Assembly (NCBI GenBank): GCA_021777055.1 | Contig: JAIQZO010000012.1 | Location: 133,013-197,012 of the forward strand | Source: Candidatus Anammoxibacter sp. | GTDB taxonomy: Bacteria > Planctomycetota > Brocadiia > Brocadiales > Anammoxibacteraceae | DNA length: 64,000 bases | Direction of reading: 5' to 3' | Notes under the pieces: model-generated | What the model was told of the DNA's origin: nothing | The model's database searches: none | What the model saw: the letters and a program-made list of their open reading frames with translations, nothing else | Part shown: piece after piece, positions 56,418 to 64,000 of the stretch | Position numbering within the stretch: the stretch's first letter is position 1 | Layout: every line of letters starts with the position of its first letter | Translations under genes and position numbers: made by a program

Positions 56418-56469
56418 GTATAAACACTCACGAAGCAAGTTGGAACATAAATATGGAAGGCTAAACAAA

Positions 56470-56500
56470 AAGGGAGATATCTCCTCCCTTTCTTTTTTAC
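56470..56500 (+). terminator. Terminator of pstS
   Basis: aaagggagatatctcctcccttt followed by cttttttac; compact GC stem with a T-run. Confidence 0.85.
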
Positions 56501-56582
56501 CAATGTTATATTGCTATAGGAAGAAATCTTAAAAATGAGTCAAAATATTTTGAAATGCAACACCAATAAAAAGTTAATAATC

Positions 56583-56612
56583 TCCCTTCAGACTGATCCG
56601 TAAGGGAGATAT
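56583..56612 (+). promoter_or_regulatory. Hairpin covering the phoU ribosome-binding site
   Basis: atctccctt and aagggagat can form a 9-bp stem with a 13-nt loop. The SD aagggaga is in the descending arm, 6 nt before the ATG at 56614. Translation may depend on the hairpin opening. Confidence 0.6.
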
Positions 56613-56613
56613 T

Positions 56614-57276
56614 ATGAGAATTGCATACTATAAAGAGCTGGAATATATTGAAAAAGAACTCTTGAATATGGGGAAAATGGCCATAAAAGCGGTAATTGAA
56701 TCAGTAGACGCTTTAAAAGATAGTGATATTAGAACTGCAAAGACAATCATATTAAATGATCATTTTATAAACAAAAAAAGGTTTGATATAGAGGAGGAGT
56801 GTTTACGAATTATTGCAACGCAGCAACCTGTGGCAAAAGACCTCCGTGCATTAGCAGCAACAATGAATGCAATAACAGATCTTGAGAGAATAGGTGATCA
56901 TGCAGAAGGTATTGCAAAGATATGTATTATGAATAATGGAAAACCGTTGATAAAACCCCTTATTGATCTGCCAAGAATGGCAAATATCGCAACGGAGATG
57001 TTAATACATTGTTTAAAGGCTTTTATTGACAGGGATATTGAAACCGCCAAAAAAGTATGTGACAGAGATGATGAAGTTGACGGTCTCTATGAACAGGTGT
57101 ACAAAGAGCTTCTGGTGTTTATGATTACAAATCCTAAAAATGTTGAAGGTGCTACCTATCTTATGTGGGCGGCGCACAACCTTGAAAGAATTGCTGATAG
57201 GGTAACAAACATTGCAGAAAGAATCGTCTTTATGGTTAACGGCAAAATGGAAGAGTTAAACGCATCCCGTTATTAA
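56614..57276 (+). CDS. phoU: Phosphate signalling protein PhoU
   Basis: 220 aa, the usual length. Two copies of the PhoU three-helix bundle: LKDSDIRTAKTIILNDHFIN with ERIGDHAEGIAKI in the first, and DRDIETAKKVCDRDDEVDGL with ERIADRVTNIAERIVFM in the second. The E(R)x(G/A)D motifs bind the metal cluster. PhoU damps the Pho response by linking Pst to the sensor kinase. It lies after pstS, has no Pho box of its own and has its SD in a hairpin, so it could be read through or have another promoter. Confidence 0.95.
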   Translation: MRIAYYKELEYIEKELLNMGKMAIKAVIESVDALKDSDIRTAKTIILNDHFINKKRFDIEEECLRIIATQQPVAKDLRALAATMNAITDLERIGDHAEGIAKICIMNNGKPLIKPLIDLPRMANIATEMLIHCLKAFIDRDIETAKKVCDRDDEVDGLYEQVYKELLVFMITNPKNVEGATYLMWAAHNLERIADRVTNIAERIVFMVNGKMEELNASRY

Positions 57277-57322
57277 TCTATTGTGTTATTACGTAAGCAT
57301 TTGGTTAGCGGCCATTTAAATC

Positions 57323-57376
57323 TTCACAAAGATATCACATATTCTTTACATTACTCTCACATTTATAGATTATATT
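57323..57376 (+). promoter_or_regulatory. Pho-box promoter of the beta-helix surface protein
   Basis: TTCACA (57323), ATCACA (57334), TTTACA (57345), CTCACA (57356); TATATT at 57371, 15 nt from the last start. An orphan aaaggaggt lies at 57453. The leader is about 360 nt with no supported gene. Confidence 0.82.
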
Positions 57377-57734
57377 TTATATATAAATATTTTACGTTCT
57401 GATAATTGAATCTCTTTGAGAAGCAGTTTCTTACTATTTTATCAACTATGGAAAGGAGGTGTAGGGCCAAAGCTGATCATTTCTGAAAAAATTTACACAA
57501 ACAGAGGACAGCAGGGCTCGTTAATGTTAAGTAGAGTATAACAATCGCTTTATTAAGAATAATATAAAAATAAATGGAATTCACAATTTTGACACTATTA
57601 CTAAGCATAAAGAATTTAATCTGATTTTGCAGCAAAGCTATAGTATTGTGATTTGCTTTTAATTATGTTTACGTTTAATAGTAGCCTCAATTTACCTTAA
57701 GGTTACAAATTAAAAATTATAGGAGTAATAATTT

Positions 57735-59711
57735 ATGAAAAACATTCAGAAGGTTGTATTGGCAGGCCTAATAGCCTTTTCTTTGACAGGTACTGTCAAT
57801 GCGGATACTGAATTAATTAAAGACGACATTACCACTTCCACAACATGGACAGCGGATAATGTGTATAGATTAGAGGACCAGATATTTGTTTTGCCAGGCG
57901 CCACTTTGACCATAGAGGCAGGTACTGTTATCGCAAGCGATACCGGTGTCGGTGGTAGTCTGGCCGTAACGCGTGGAGCAAAAATCTTTGTAAATGGAAC
58001 TGAAGAGAACCCGGTCATTATGACATCTACAGATGACGTAGCAACCTGGACACCAGACCCAAACCACCCCAGTGGAGGTGACCCTAAAACCGGAACATGG
58101 CGTGAGGCAGCTAATGAGTGGGGCAATCTAACGATTATGGGTAAAGGGTTGATTTCCGCTTCACATTTTGGCGGTATTCCTGTGGGAAATAACACAAAGG
58201 ATCCTTCCGGTTTAAATGAGAAACAGATGGAAGGGTTGACTGATCCTGTCAATGCGCTGTATGGAGGCGATGATGATAATGATGATAGCGGTTCCATAAG
58301 TTTTCTATCTCTTCGTTATGCCGGTAAAGTTGTCGGACTTGGTAACGAGCTTAACGGTCTTTCACTAGGAGCTATCGGTCGCGAAACAGATATTCATCAC
58401 GTTGAGATCATGAACAATGTTGATGATGGTATTGAAATCTGGGGAGGCACGGTTAATCTTAAGAATATCAGCATCTGGAACGTTGGAGATGACAGTTTTG
58501 ACGTTGACCAAGGTTGGCGTGGTAAAGCACAGTTTATTTTTGTCGTTCAAGGCTACAGTGTCGATGGTGATCAAGGCTCAGGTATAGGTGATAACGCTTT
58601 CGAAATAGACGGAGCTGAAGATTCCGATGCACAGCCAGTGACTACGTCAACCATATACAACGCCACTGTAGTTGGTAATCCGGGAGACGGAGATGGTGGT
58701 ACTGTATGGCGTGATAACGCTCGTGTTCAGTATCGTAACTGTATCTTTATGGATCTTGGAGAAAAGCTTGTCAGACCTGATGGTGATGACGGTGATGGAG
58801 CAAGTGGCTACGGTCATAATGGCACTCTCTCTTTTGAAGATACTTGGAATACGGATTTTACGGTTACTTCAACAGTTAATGATTGTGAGGGGTGTTCACC
58901 CGGAGACTTCAACCACGCAGAGACTCTTTACACCGTTCAGACCTCAGGTAAACTTGCTGAAATAACAGACAGTGTATTTTTTCGTAACCTTAATCCTGAC
59001 GCATATACAGATTCAGACGCAGTGGGTGTGACTGTTAGCGGTGGAAGTAATCCGGCGAAAAATAATGTAGTTATTCCAGGTTTTGATGCTGCAGATGCTC
59101 CTATTGTAAGCATTACCCGAGGAGAAGTATTTACTTCAACAAGTGAAGGCAAGGTAGTGATACCTGTTGCGTCAATAGATCCTCGTGCTGCTAATGACGC
59201 GGTTACAAGTGCGGGTTCGGCACCTGATGATGGATTTTTTACTTCAGTTTCATACCGCGGAGCTTTCAGCAGTAACGAAAACTGGCTAAAAGGGTGGACA
59301 GCAGCAGATGCATTTGGTTTGACTGTCACGGACGCGGCACCAGGTGGAACACCAACTCCAACAGCACCAGAGCCTACTCCGACACCGACACAAACAGCAG
59401 AGCCTACGCCTACTCCGACACCAGGTGAGACAGGAAGCTTGTCTGAATTGATTGTTAACCCGGAATCTCAGGGAAAATCTTTTAGAGCAAAAGTTGTTAC
59501 AGTCACAGCAAGAGATGAAAATGGTTCTCCTGTAGAGGGTGCAACTATTAATGCAAATGCTAATGGTCAAAGGGTACGAGTTAGTCCAACGTCCGCAGTA
59601 ACCGGACCTAATGGTACTGCACAATTTAACGTCAGTTTCGGCTTTCTATCAAATGGTGGAGAAGTTACTTTCAGTTCTGGCCAAATCAACTCTAAGATTA
59701 TACAGAACTAA
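57735..59711 (+). CDS. Exported beta-helix protein with proline linker and C-terminal Ig-like module
   Basis: 658 aa. Signal peptide MKNIQKVVLAGLIAFSLTGT, cleavage at VNA. Residues ~30-530 are a right-handed beta-helix-like surface domain (VLPGATLTIEAGTVIASDTG, SFLSLRYAGKVVG, EIMNNVDDGIEIWGGTVNLK, AFEIDGAEDS). A low-complexity PTP/TPE-rich linker (about 537-570) then leads to an Ig-like module that ends GGEVTFSSGQINSKIIQN. That module matches the C-terminus of the secreted protein at 3541-6036. The RBS taggag is 10 nt before the ATG. The Pho box suggests it binds or handles a phosphorus source, or changes the surface under starvation; the exact role is unknown. Confidence 0.83.
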   Translation: MKNIQKVVLAGLIAFSLTGTVNADTELIKDDITTSTTWTADNVYRLEDQIFVLPGATLTIEAGTVIASDTGVGGSLAVTRGAKIFVNGTEENPVIMTSTDDVATWTPDPNHPSGGDPKTGTWREAANEWGNLTIMGKGLISASHFGGIPVGNNTKDPSGLNEKQMEGLTDPVNALYGGDDDNDDSGSISFLSLRYAGKVVGLGNELNGLSLGAIGRETDIHHVEIMNNVDDGIEIWGGTVNLKNISIWNVGDDSFDVDQGWRGKAQFIFVVQGYSVDGDQGSGIGDNAFEIDGAEDSDAQPVTTSTIYNATVVGNPGDGDGGTVWRDNARVQYRNCIFMDLGEKLVRPDGDDGDGASGYGHNGTLSFEDTWNTDFTVTSTVNDCEGCSPGDFNHAETLYTVQTSGKLAEITDSVFFRNLNPDAYTDSDAVGVTVSGGSNPAKNNVVIPGFDAADAPIVSITRGEVFTSTSEGKVVIPVASIDPRAANDAVTSAGSAPDDGFFTSVSYRGAFSSNENWLKGWTAADAFGLTVTDAAPGGTPTPTAPEPTPTPTQTAEPTPTPTPGETGSLSELIVNPESQGKSFRAKVVTVTARDENGSPVEGATINANANGQRVRVSPTSAVTGPNGTAQFNVSFGFLSNGGEVTFSSGQINSKIIQN

Positions 59712-59810
59712 GTTGGTACCAAAGAATAGTTTATATGTGGATTTGCCTTGTAGAGTTAACTACTTAATTCGCAAGGCATAATCCACTCTCTATTTTGTTA
59801 ATAAGGATAT

Positions 59811-59860
59811 TAATGATAGCAGTGTAACAACACTACTATCATTAATATTTTTAATTTCTT
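59811..59860 (+). terminator. Terminator after the beta-helix gene
   Basis: ttaatgatagcagtgt and acactactatcattaa form a stem with small bulges and are followed by a T-rich stretch. A second small hairpin, agggcctgggtcctggccct, is at about 59873. Confidence 0.75.
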
Positions 59861-59910
59861 TTTCTTTTAACTAAGGGCCTGGGTCCTGGCCCTAAAACTG
59901 TGAGTATAGA

Positions 59911-61155
59911 ATGATAATAAAATTAAGACTCTTTCTTTTGTCGGTATGTTCAACACTGCTTTTGCTTGTTTCTTATTCCTATAGCGAGGGGAATGCAAAT
60001 GTTGTTATGAAAAATAATTCCGGTACAGTTCACTCTTTAATAGATAAACCTATTACCAATTACCAGGATAAGTTGCTAGATATCGCATTTGAAATATCTT
60101 CAAAGATTCCTGTTAAACCACATATCAAGGATCGATCTAGGTCCCAGGAAGCTGTTGTTAAAATATCTCTTAAACTGGGTCAACCATTGAGAGCGCTAAG
60201 ATATATTGACAAGATTGACAATTGGAGACGTGGTTCATGTTATGCTGATCTTGCTTTTTACTGTGCTACAAATGGTTACACAGACAAAATTGAGCAATAT
60301 TTAGATCTAGCTATTCAAATTTCTAAAGATACTGAAGGCTGGAGAAGGGATCAGCTTAGAGCAAAAATTGCTAAAACATACACCTGGATGGGGCAGCCTC
60401 AACAGGCCAACCAGTTTAATATCAGCGAAGCAAGCTCAGAAATGGGAGAAATTGTTGCGGTCAAGGCAATTATAGCCGACAAAGATTCATTTGATAAGCA
60501 AGTGAAAGAGCTGGAAGAGTTAATAGTTCCAGGAAATTTCGATATGGAAAAGAGTGCCCTAAAGGCTTACACACATCTCTTTAACCGGTTCTATGACAAT
60601 AAGAAACGGCGTTCAGCACTAGAAATGAAGATTAAAACATCCTGGAATAAAATACCAATTTTTGCACGCATTGAATTGCTGATAGATCTTGCGGCGTCAT
60701 CATTAGGCCATAGTGATCAAGAAAAGGCTTTAGAACTTGTTAACGAAGCGCAAGTGCTTATTGATGGAGCTCAATGGTCTCCTGAATACAAGATTAAGTT
60801 AATGGCAAAACTAACAAAACTGCGTTTTCAGGCAGGAGATATAAGAAAGGCCAAAACTAATCTAGATAGCCTACAGATATTTTTTGATACACAAAGAAAT
60901 AATATAGTGAATATTTATCGAGCAGAAGCGCTTTGTCTCCTAGCGGAAGCGTATCAATTGATGGGTGAGACAGCAATAGCACTAAAAGTTTATAAAAAAG
61001 CTATTGAGGAAGGGGTTGTAAATCCCAATTCAAGGCCACGAGCCGAAGATCTATCCTCCTCCTGCTTGTCCATGGCCCTGCACAATGTAGATCCTGGCAC
61101 AAAATTATATGCACGCATTCATCAGATAAATAAAAGATTAGGAGCTCCATGGTAA
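59911..61155 (+). CDS. Exported TPR-like repeat protein
   Basis: 414 aa with a signal peptide (LRLFLLSVCSTLLLLVSYSYS). Alpha-helical repeats of 34-40 residues follow (LGQPLRALRYIDKIDNWRRG, CATNGYTDKIEQYLDLAIQI, MGETAIALKVYKKAIEEG). They are less regular than classical TPRs. Probably a scaffold or adaptor in the periplasm. No RBS is evident. The 3' end overlaps the Sel1 gene by 7 bp, so the two are linked, and a TonB-dependent receptor gene comes next. No Pho box is visible here. Confidence 0.78.
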   Translation: MIIKLRLFLLSVCSTLLLLVSYSYSEGNANVVMKNNSGTVHSLIDKPITNYQDKLLDIAFEISSKIPVKPHIKDRSRSQEAVVKISLKLGQPLRALRYIDKIDNWRRGSCYADLAFYCATNGYTDKIEQYLDLAIQISKDTEGWRRDQLRAKIAKTYTWMGQPQQANQFNISEASSEMGEIVAVKAIIADKDSFDKQVKELEELIVPGNFDMEKSALKAYTHLFNRFYDNKKRRSALEMKIKTSWNKIPIFARIELLIDLAASSLGHSDQEKALELVNEAQVLIDGAQWSPEYKIKLMAKLTKLRFQAGDIRKAKTNLDSLQIFFDTQRNNIVNIYRAEALCLLAEAYQLMGETAIALKVYKKAIEEGVVNPNSRPRAEDLSSSCLSMALHNVDPGTKLYARIHQINKRLGAPW

Positions 61156-62204
61156 ATATGAAAGATCTAATTATTTTTATCACACTTATTGCTATCTTTT
61201 TTAATTCATCAGAAGTGTGGAGTTCGGACTACCGAATGGATGAGGAAGTTTGGAATAAAAAAGAGGACGCCCGCCCCTACAAAGAACTAAAAACACTTGC
61301 AACACAAGGGGACACCAAATCACAATTCCTACTGGGTGTAATGTATTATTACGGAGAAGGAGTTTCCCGCAATAGAAGAGAAGCAATTAATTGGTATCAG
61401 CGTGCAGCTAAAAATGGATATGCCCCAGCACAACATGTTATAGGAACAATATATGAGAAAGGGACAGGCTTGCCTATGAACCTGAAACGAGCAGCTCATT
61501 GGTACAGACTTGCTGCAAATCAGTCTTATGCCCCAGCCCTGAGTAACCTAGGCTTGATGTACTATAACGGATCAGGTGTTCCTCATGATCACAAAGAGGC
61601 CGCAAAGTTATTACGACTCGCAGCGGAACAAGGAATAATAGAAGCTCGGCTACTTTTGGGTTGGATGTACAAAAAAGGGCAAGGTGTTCCAATACATCAC
61701 AAGGAGGCCGCAAAATGGTTTCAGCAAGCAGCCTTTCAGGGACATGCAATTGCTCAGTCTAATTTGGGTTTAATGTACACAAAAGGAGAAGGGGTCCCTC
61801 AAGACTATGAAGAAGCAGCCAACTGGTTTAAGCTTGCAGCTAAACAAGGAGAACCTGTTGCTCAGGTAAATTTAGGATTGATGTACATTAAAGGAAAAGG
61901 CATACCGAGAGATTATGAAAAAGCAGCGAATTGGGTCAGACTTGCGGCAGAACAAGGTGTTCCTTCTGCACAGGCAAAACTGGGAATGATGTATGAATAT
62001 GGACGCGGTGTTATGAAGGATTATGTTACTGCCTATATGTGGTATAGCTTAGGGGCACCTCAGGGGCAGAGAACAGCAATGGAGCATCGCAATATTATTA
62101 AGAAAAAGATGACGCCCTTTCAAATTGAGAAAGCGCTGTATCTAGCAAGAAAATGGTTGGATACGCATGGGGGATTAAATCTTTTTGCCAGGGTAAATAA
62201 ATAA
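61149..62204 (+). CDS. Exported Sel1-repeat protein
   Basis: 351 aa (start at 61149 or the ATG at 61158). N-terminal signal (MKDLIIFITLIAIFFNSSEV). Eight Sel1-like repeats of 36 residues, such as AKLLRLAAEQGIIEARLLLG, WMYKKGQGVPIHHKEAAKWF and AANWFKLAAKQGEPVAQVNL. Sel1 proteins scaffold complexes, often at the cell envelope. Overlaps the TPR gene by 7 bp and is 42 bp from the TonB-dependent receptor gene. That suggests a three-protein uptake or assembly unit. The partners are unknown. Confidence 0.87.
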   Translation: MVNMKDLIIFITLIAIFFNSSEVWSSDYRMDEEVWNKKEDARPYKELKTLATQGDTKSQFLLGVMYYYGEGVSRNRREAINWYQRAAKNGYAPAQHVIGTIYEKGTGLPMNLKRAAHWYRLAANQSYAPALSNLGLMYYNGSGVPHDHKEAAKLLRLAAEQGIIEARLLLGWMYKKGQGVPIHHKEAAKWFQQAAFQGHAIAQSNLGLMYTKGEGVPQDYEEAANWFKLAAKQGEPVAQVNLGLMYIKGKGIPRDYEKAANWVRLAAEQGVPSAQAKLGMMYEYGRGVMKDYVTAYMWYSLGAPQGQRTAMEHRNIIKKKMTPFQIEKALYLARKWLDTHGGLNLFARVNK

Positions 62205-62246
62205 TAGTCTTTTGGTTTTTAATTATTAATGTAAGTTTAGATAGCT

Positions 62247-64000
62247 ATGACGAATAAATTGTCTAGCTGCTTTGTTTTGGTTATGTTAATTTTCTTAACA
62301 ACAACAGTCTCGGCTCAACAAGCGGGTTCTATTCGCGGCATTGTATATGATAAGGATTTTGACGCACCACTGGCAGCAGCTCAGATCAGTATTGCGGAGA
62401 CTGGTGTTAAAATAACAGCTACGGATGAAGGCAACTTTGTTTTTGGTCAAGTACCTCCGGGGAGCTACACGCTTCTCTTTTCTAAAGCTGGCTATACCCG
62501 GCAAGTGCAGGCAGATGTGGTTGTTTCACCGGGACAGATGACGGATCTTGAGGCTTATCTTTCAGGTGAATTTACTGAGATGGAGGAGTTTGTTGTCCAG
62601 GATCTACAGATTGGTGGATCAGAGGATGGGCTGCTCATGCTTCGTGCCGAAAGCCCGGCGCTTTTGGATTCCATTAGCTCTGATTATTTAAGCCAAGCAG
62701 GGGCATCTGATGCAGCCAGTGCGCTAAAGTTGATATCTGGAACTTCGGTCCAAGACGGCAAATTTGCTGTTGTTCGAGGGTTACCCGATCGATACGTTAA
62801 CTCTCAAATGAATAATGTGCGTCTGCCATCAGCTGACCCTGATAAGCGAGCAGTGCAGCTTGACCAGTTTCCTTCAGAGATTATTGAAAGCATTCAGGTT
62901 AGCAAAACCTTTACACCGGATCAGCAGGGTGATGCATCAGGAGGCGCTGTGAATGTTGTCCTCAAAGGGATTCCGGACGAAACGGTGCTTAAATTCAAAA
63001 GCGGATATGAATATAACACTCAGGTTACAGGCGAAGATGATTTCCTGACATACAGGGGAGGAGGGGTAGACTTTTTTGGTATAGATGATGGACGTTTGGA
63101 TGTTCCGTCGTTTAGTGATTCTAATGATTCTATAGGGGTATTCGGTGATGATGCTCCGGTTAATTATAAAATGTCTATGACTGCCGGAGGGAAACATGAT
63201 TTTGAGAGAGGTATTAAGGTGGGAGCCTTGGGTAGTGTATTTTACAAAAGGGACAGCGCTTATGATGACGATGGGGTTGATAATTCATTTTGGCTTGATG
63301 AGGATGACCCAAATCCAGGGTTGTCTCCTCAATATGGGAATCCTGACAGTCCTCCTAATCCTCCGGTTCCGGCCATAGGAGAAGACTTTAAGACCTCTCT
63401 TTTTGATATTACGGAAGGGACAGAAGAGGTTCAGTGGGGGGTGTTGGGCGCAACAGGTTTGGAGACTGAAAACCATTCATTGGATGCGCTTTTTATGTAT
63501 ACTAGGAATACTGAAGATAAAGCGATCCTTGCTGAAGACACTAGGGGAAAAGCATACTATTTTCCCGGATATAACCCCAACGATCCCTTACACCTCGGTA
63601 ATGAGCCTGGAAACCTGAATGCGGCACCGTATCTCAGGTCTGAAACTTTAACATATACTGAAAGGACAACCGAAACATTTCAATTTGGTGGTGAACATAC
63701 TTTGCCTATTCCTGAAGTAGGGTTCGAAGGTGTCTTTACAATACTATCTCCTGAAGTTGACTGGACAGTTGCTCAGAGTTCTTCAGATATGGAGGAGCCA
63801 GACAAAAGACAGTTTGGTTCTGTCTGGCGTCCGGAGTCTTTTAACCCCGGAAACCCGGTATTTGGTATTGAGCCTTCAACTAACCCGGCTGTTTTCAGTC
63901 CGTTTAAACCGGCGGCAAATATTCTTCTGGGAAATTTATCAAGAACCTGGGAAGAGATCTCAGAAGAGAGCGACCAATATTTTGTTAATTTCAAGTTCCC
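62247..64000 (+). CDS. TonB-dependent receptor, 3' end cut by window
   Basis: At least 584 codons, open to the window edge. Signal peptide with core CFVLVMLIFLTTTVSA. Then a carboxypeptidase-regulatory-like domain (GSIRGIVYDKDFDAPLAAAQ, NFVFGQVPPGSYTLLFSKAG). The plug follows (SSDYLSQAGASDAASALKLI, VVRGLPDRYVNSQMNNVRLP, PSEIIESIQVSKTFTPDQQG, DASGGAVNVVLKG), then the first strands of the outer-membrane barrel. It should import a bulky substrate through the outer membrane with TonB energy. The PDRY-type plug is of the 'TonB-dependent receptor with N-terminal regulatory domain' class. The substrate is not shown. Confidence 0.9.
   Translation, partial: MTNKLSSCFVLVMLIFLTTTVSAQQAGSIRGIVYDKDFDAPLAAAQISIAETGVKITATDEGNFVFGQVPPGSYTLLFSKAGYTRQVQADVVVSPGQMTDLEAYLSGEFTEMEEFVVQDLQIGGSEDGLLMLRAESPALLDSISSDYLSQAGASDAASALKLISGTSVQDGKFAVVRGLPDRYVNSQMNNVRLPSADPDKRAVQLDQFPSEIIESIQVSKTFTPDQQGDASGGAVNVVLKGIPDETVLKFKSGYEYNTQVTGEDDFLTYRGGGVDFFGIDDGRLDVPSFSDSNDSIGVFGDDAPVNYKMSMTAGGKHDFERGIKVGALGSVFYKRDSAYDDDGVDNSFWLDEDDPNPGLSPQYGNPDSPPNPPVPAIGEDFKTSLFDITEGTEEVQWGVLGATGLETENHSLDALFMYTRNTEDKAILAEDTRGKAYYFPGYNPNDPLHLGNEPGNLNAAPYLRSETLTYTERTTETFQFGGEHTLPIPEVGFEGVFTILSPEVDWTVAQSSSDMEEPDKRQFGSVWRPESFNPGNPVFGIEPSTNPAVFSPFKPAANILLGNLSRTWEEISEESDQYFVNFKF

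Noticed and set aside
57746..58297. Long minus-strand frame opposite the beta-helix gene
   Set aside because: Shadow of a gene with regular codon structure; the plus-strand product has a signal peptide, motifs and a promoter.
63196..63618. Small plus-strand frames within the last 1 kb
   Set aside because: They overlap the continuous TonB-dependent receptor frame that starts at 62247 and runs off the end.

Overview
The window is AT-rich, gene-dense bacterial DNA with no rRNA, tRNA or CRISPR array that I could find. It encodes lipid metabolism, TonB-dependent uptake, Sec-exported surface proteins and many strand-switching operons, which fits a Gram-negative-type bacterium. The gene set (B12-binding radical SAM, PCP-reductase-like domain, beta-helix surface proteins, CHAT/STAND/TPR protein, small palindromic repeats) suggests a low-GC planctomycete of the anammox (Brocadiales/Scalindua) type. 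That placement is an inference from protein style, not proven by a marker gene here.

Layout. (1) 1-11 kb is ordinary: a truncated Cache-HAMP sensor, a PCP-reductase-domain protein, a sodium:amino-acid symporter with an odd inserted domain, a large secreted protein, mgtE, a radical SAM enzyme, a decayed REP-associated transposase with its palindromes, and a YceH protein. (2) 11-20.7 kb looks like a small defence island: a CHAT-protease/STAND-ATPase/TPR protein, a YefM-YoeB toxin-antitoxin pair, and an unrecognised three-gene unit (tandem winged-helix protein, P-loop ATPase, RecB-nuclease/FtsK fusion), set among palindromic and MITE-like repeats. (3) 20.9 kb to at least 59.7 kb is a phosphate-starvation island, with decayed copies and repeats between the genes.

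The main result is the control signal of region 3. Fourteen sites share one architecture: TTCACA-like half-sites at 11-bp steps, the last one starting exactly 15 nt before a -10 hexamer (TATATT, TATTAT or similar). I read this as the local Pho box (PhoB/PhoP-type). It precedes two PhoX-like phosphatases, a glycerophosphodiester phosphodiesterase with a metallophosphatase, phoH with a PHP protein, a phytase-like protein, a second MgtE, a lipid operon (Psd, Lgt-like, BtaB-like methyltransferase fusion, unknown 809-aa protein), a PHP plus GAK cluster, pstS (then phoU), a beta-helix surface protein, and three of four copies of a small zinc-ribbon protein; one further site has lost its gene. So phosphorus scavenging, membrane-lipid remodelling and the uncharacterised GAK system (ATP-grasp, amphi-Trp, HprK-like kinase) appear to form one regulon.

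Other notable points: the second PhoX locus looks as if it kept a resident promoter, signal peptide and terminator around a foreign phosphatase core; the zinc-ribbon family has its own conserved leader; MgtE seems to be split into a domain-less channel and a stand-alone N-domain; several Pho transcripts carry a strong Shine-Dalgarno-like motif far from any start codon. The window ends inside a TonB-dependent receptor.
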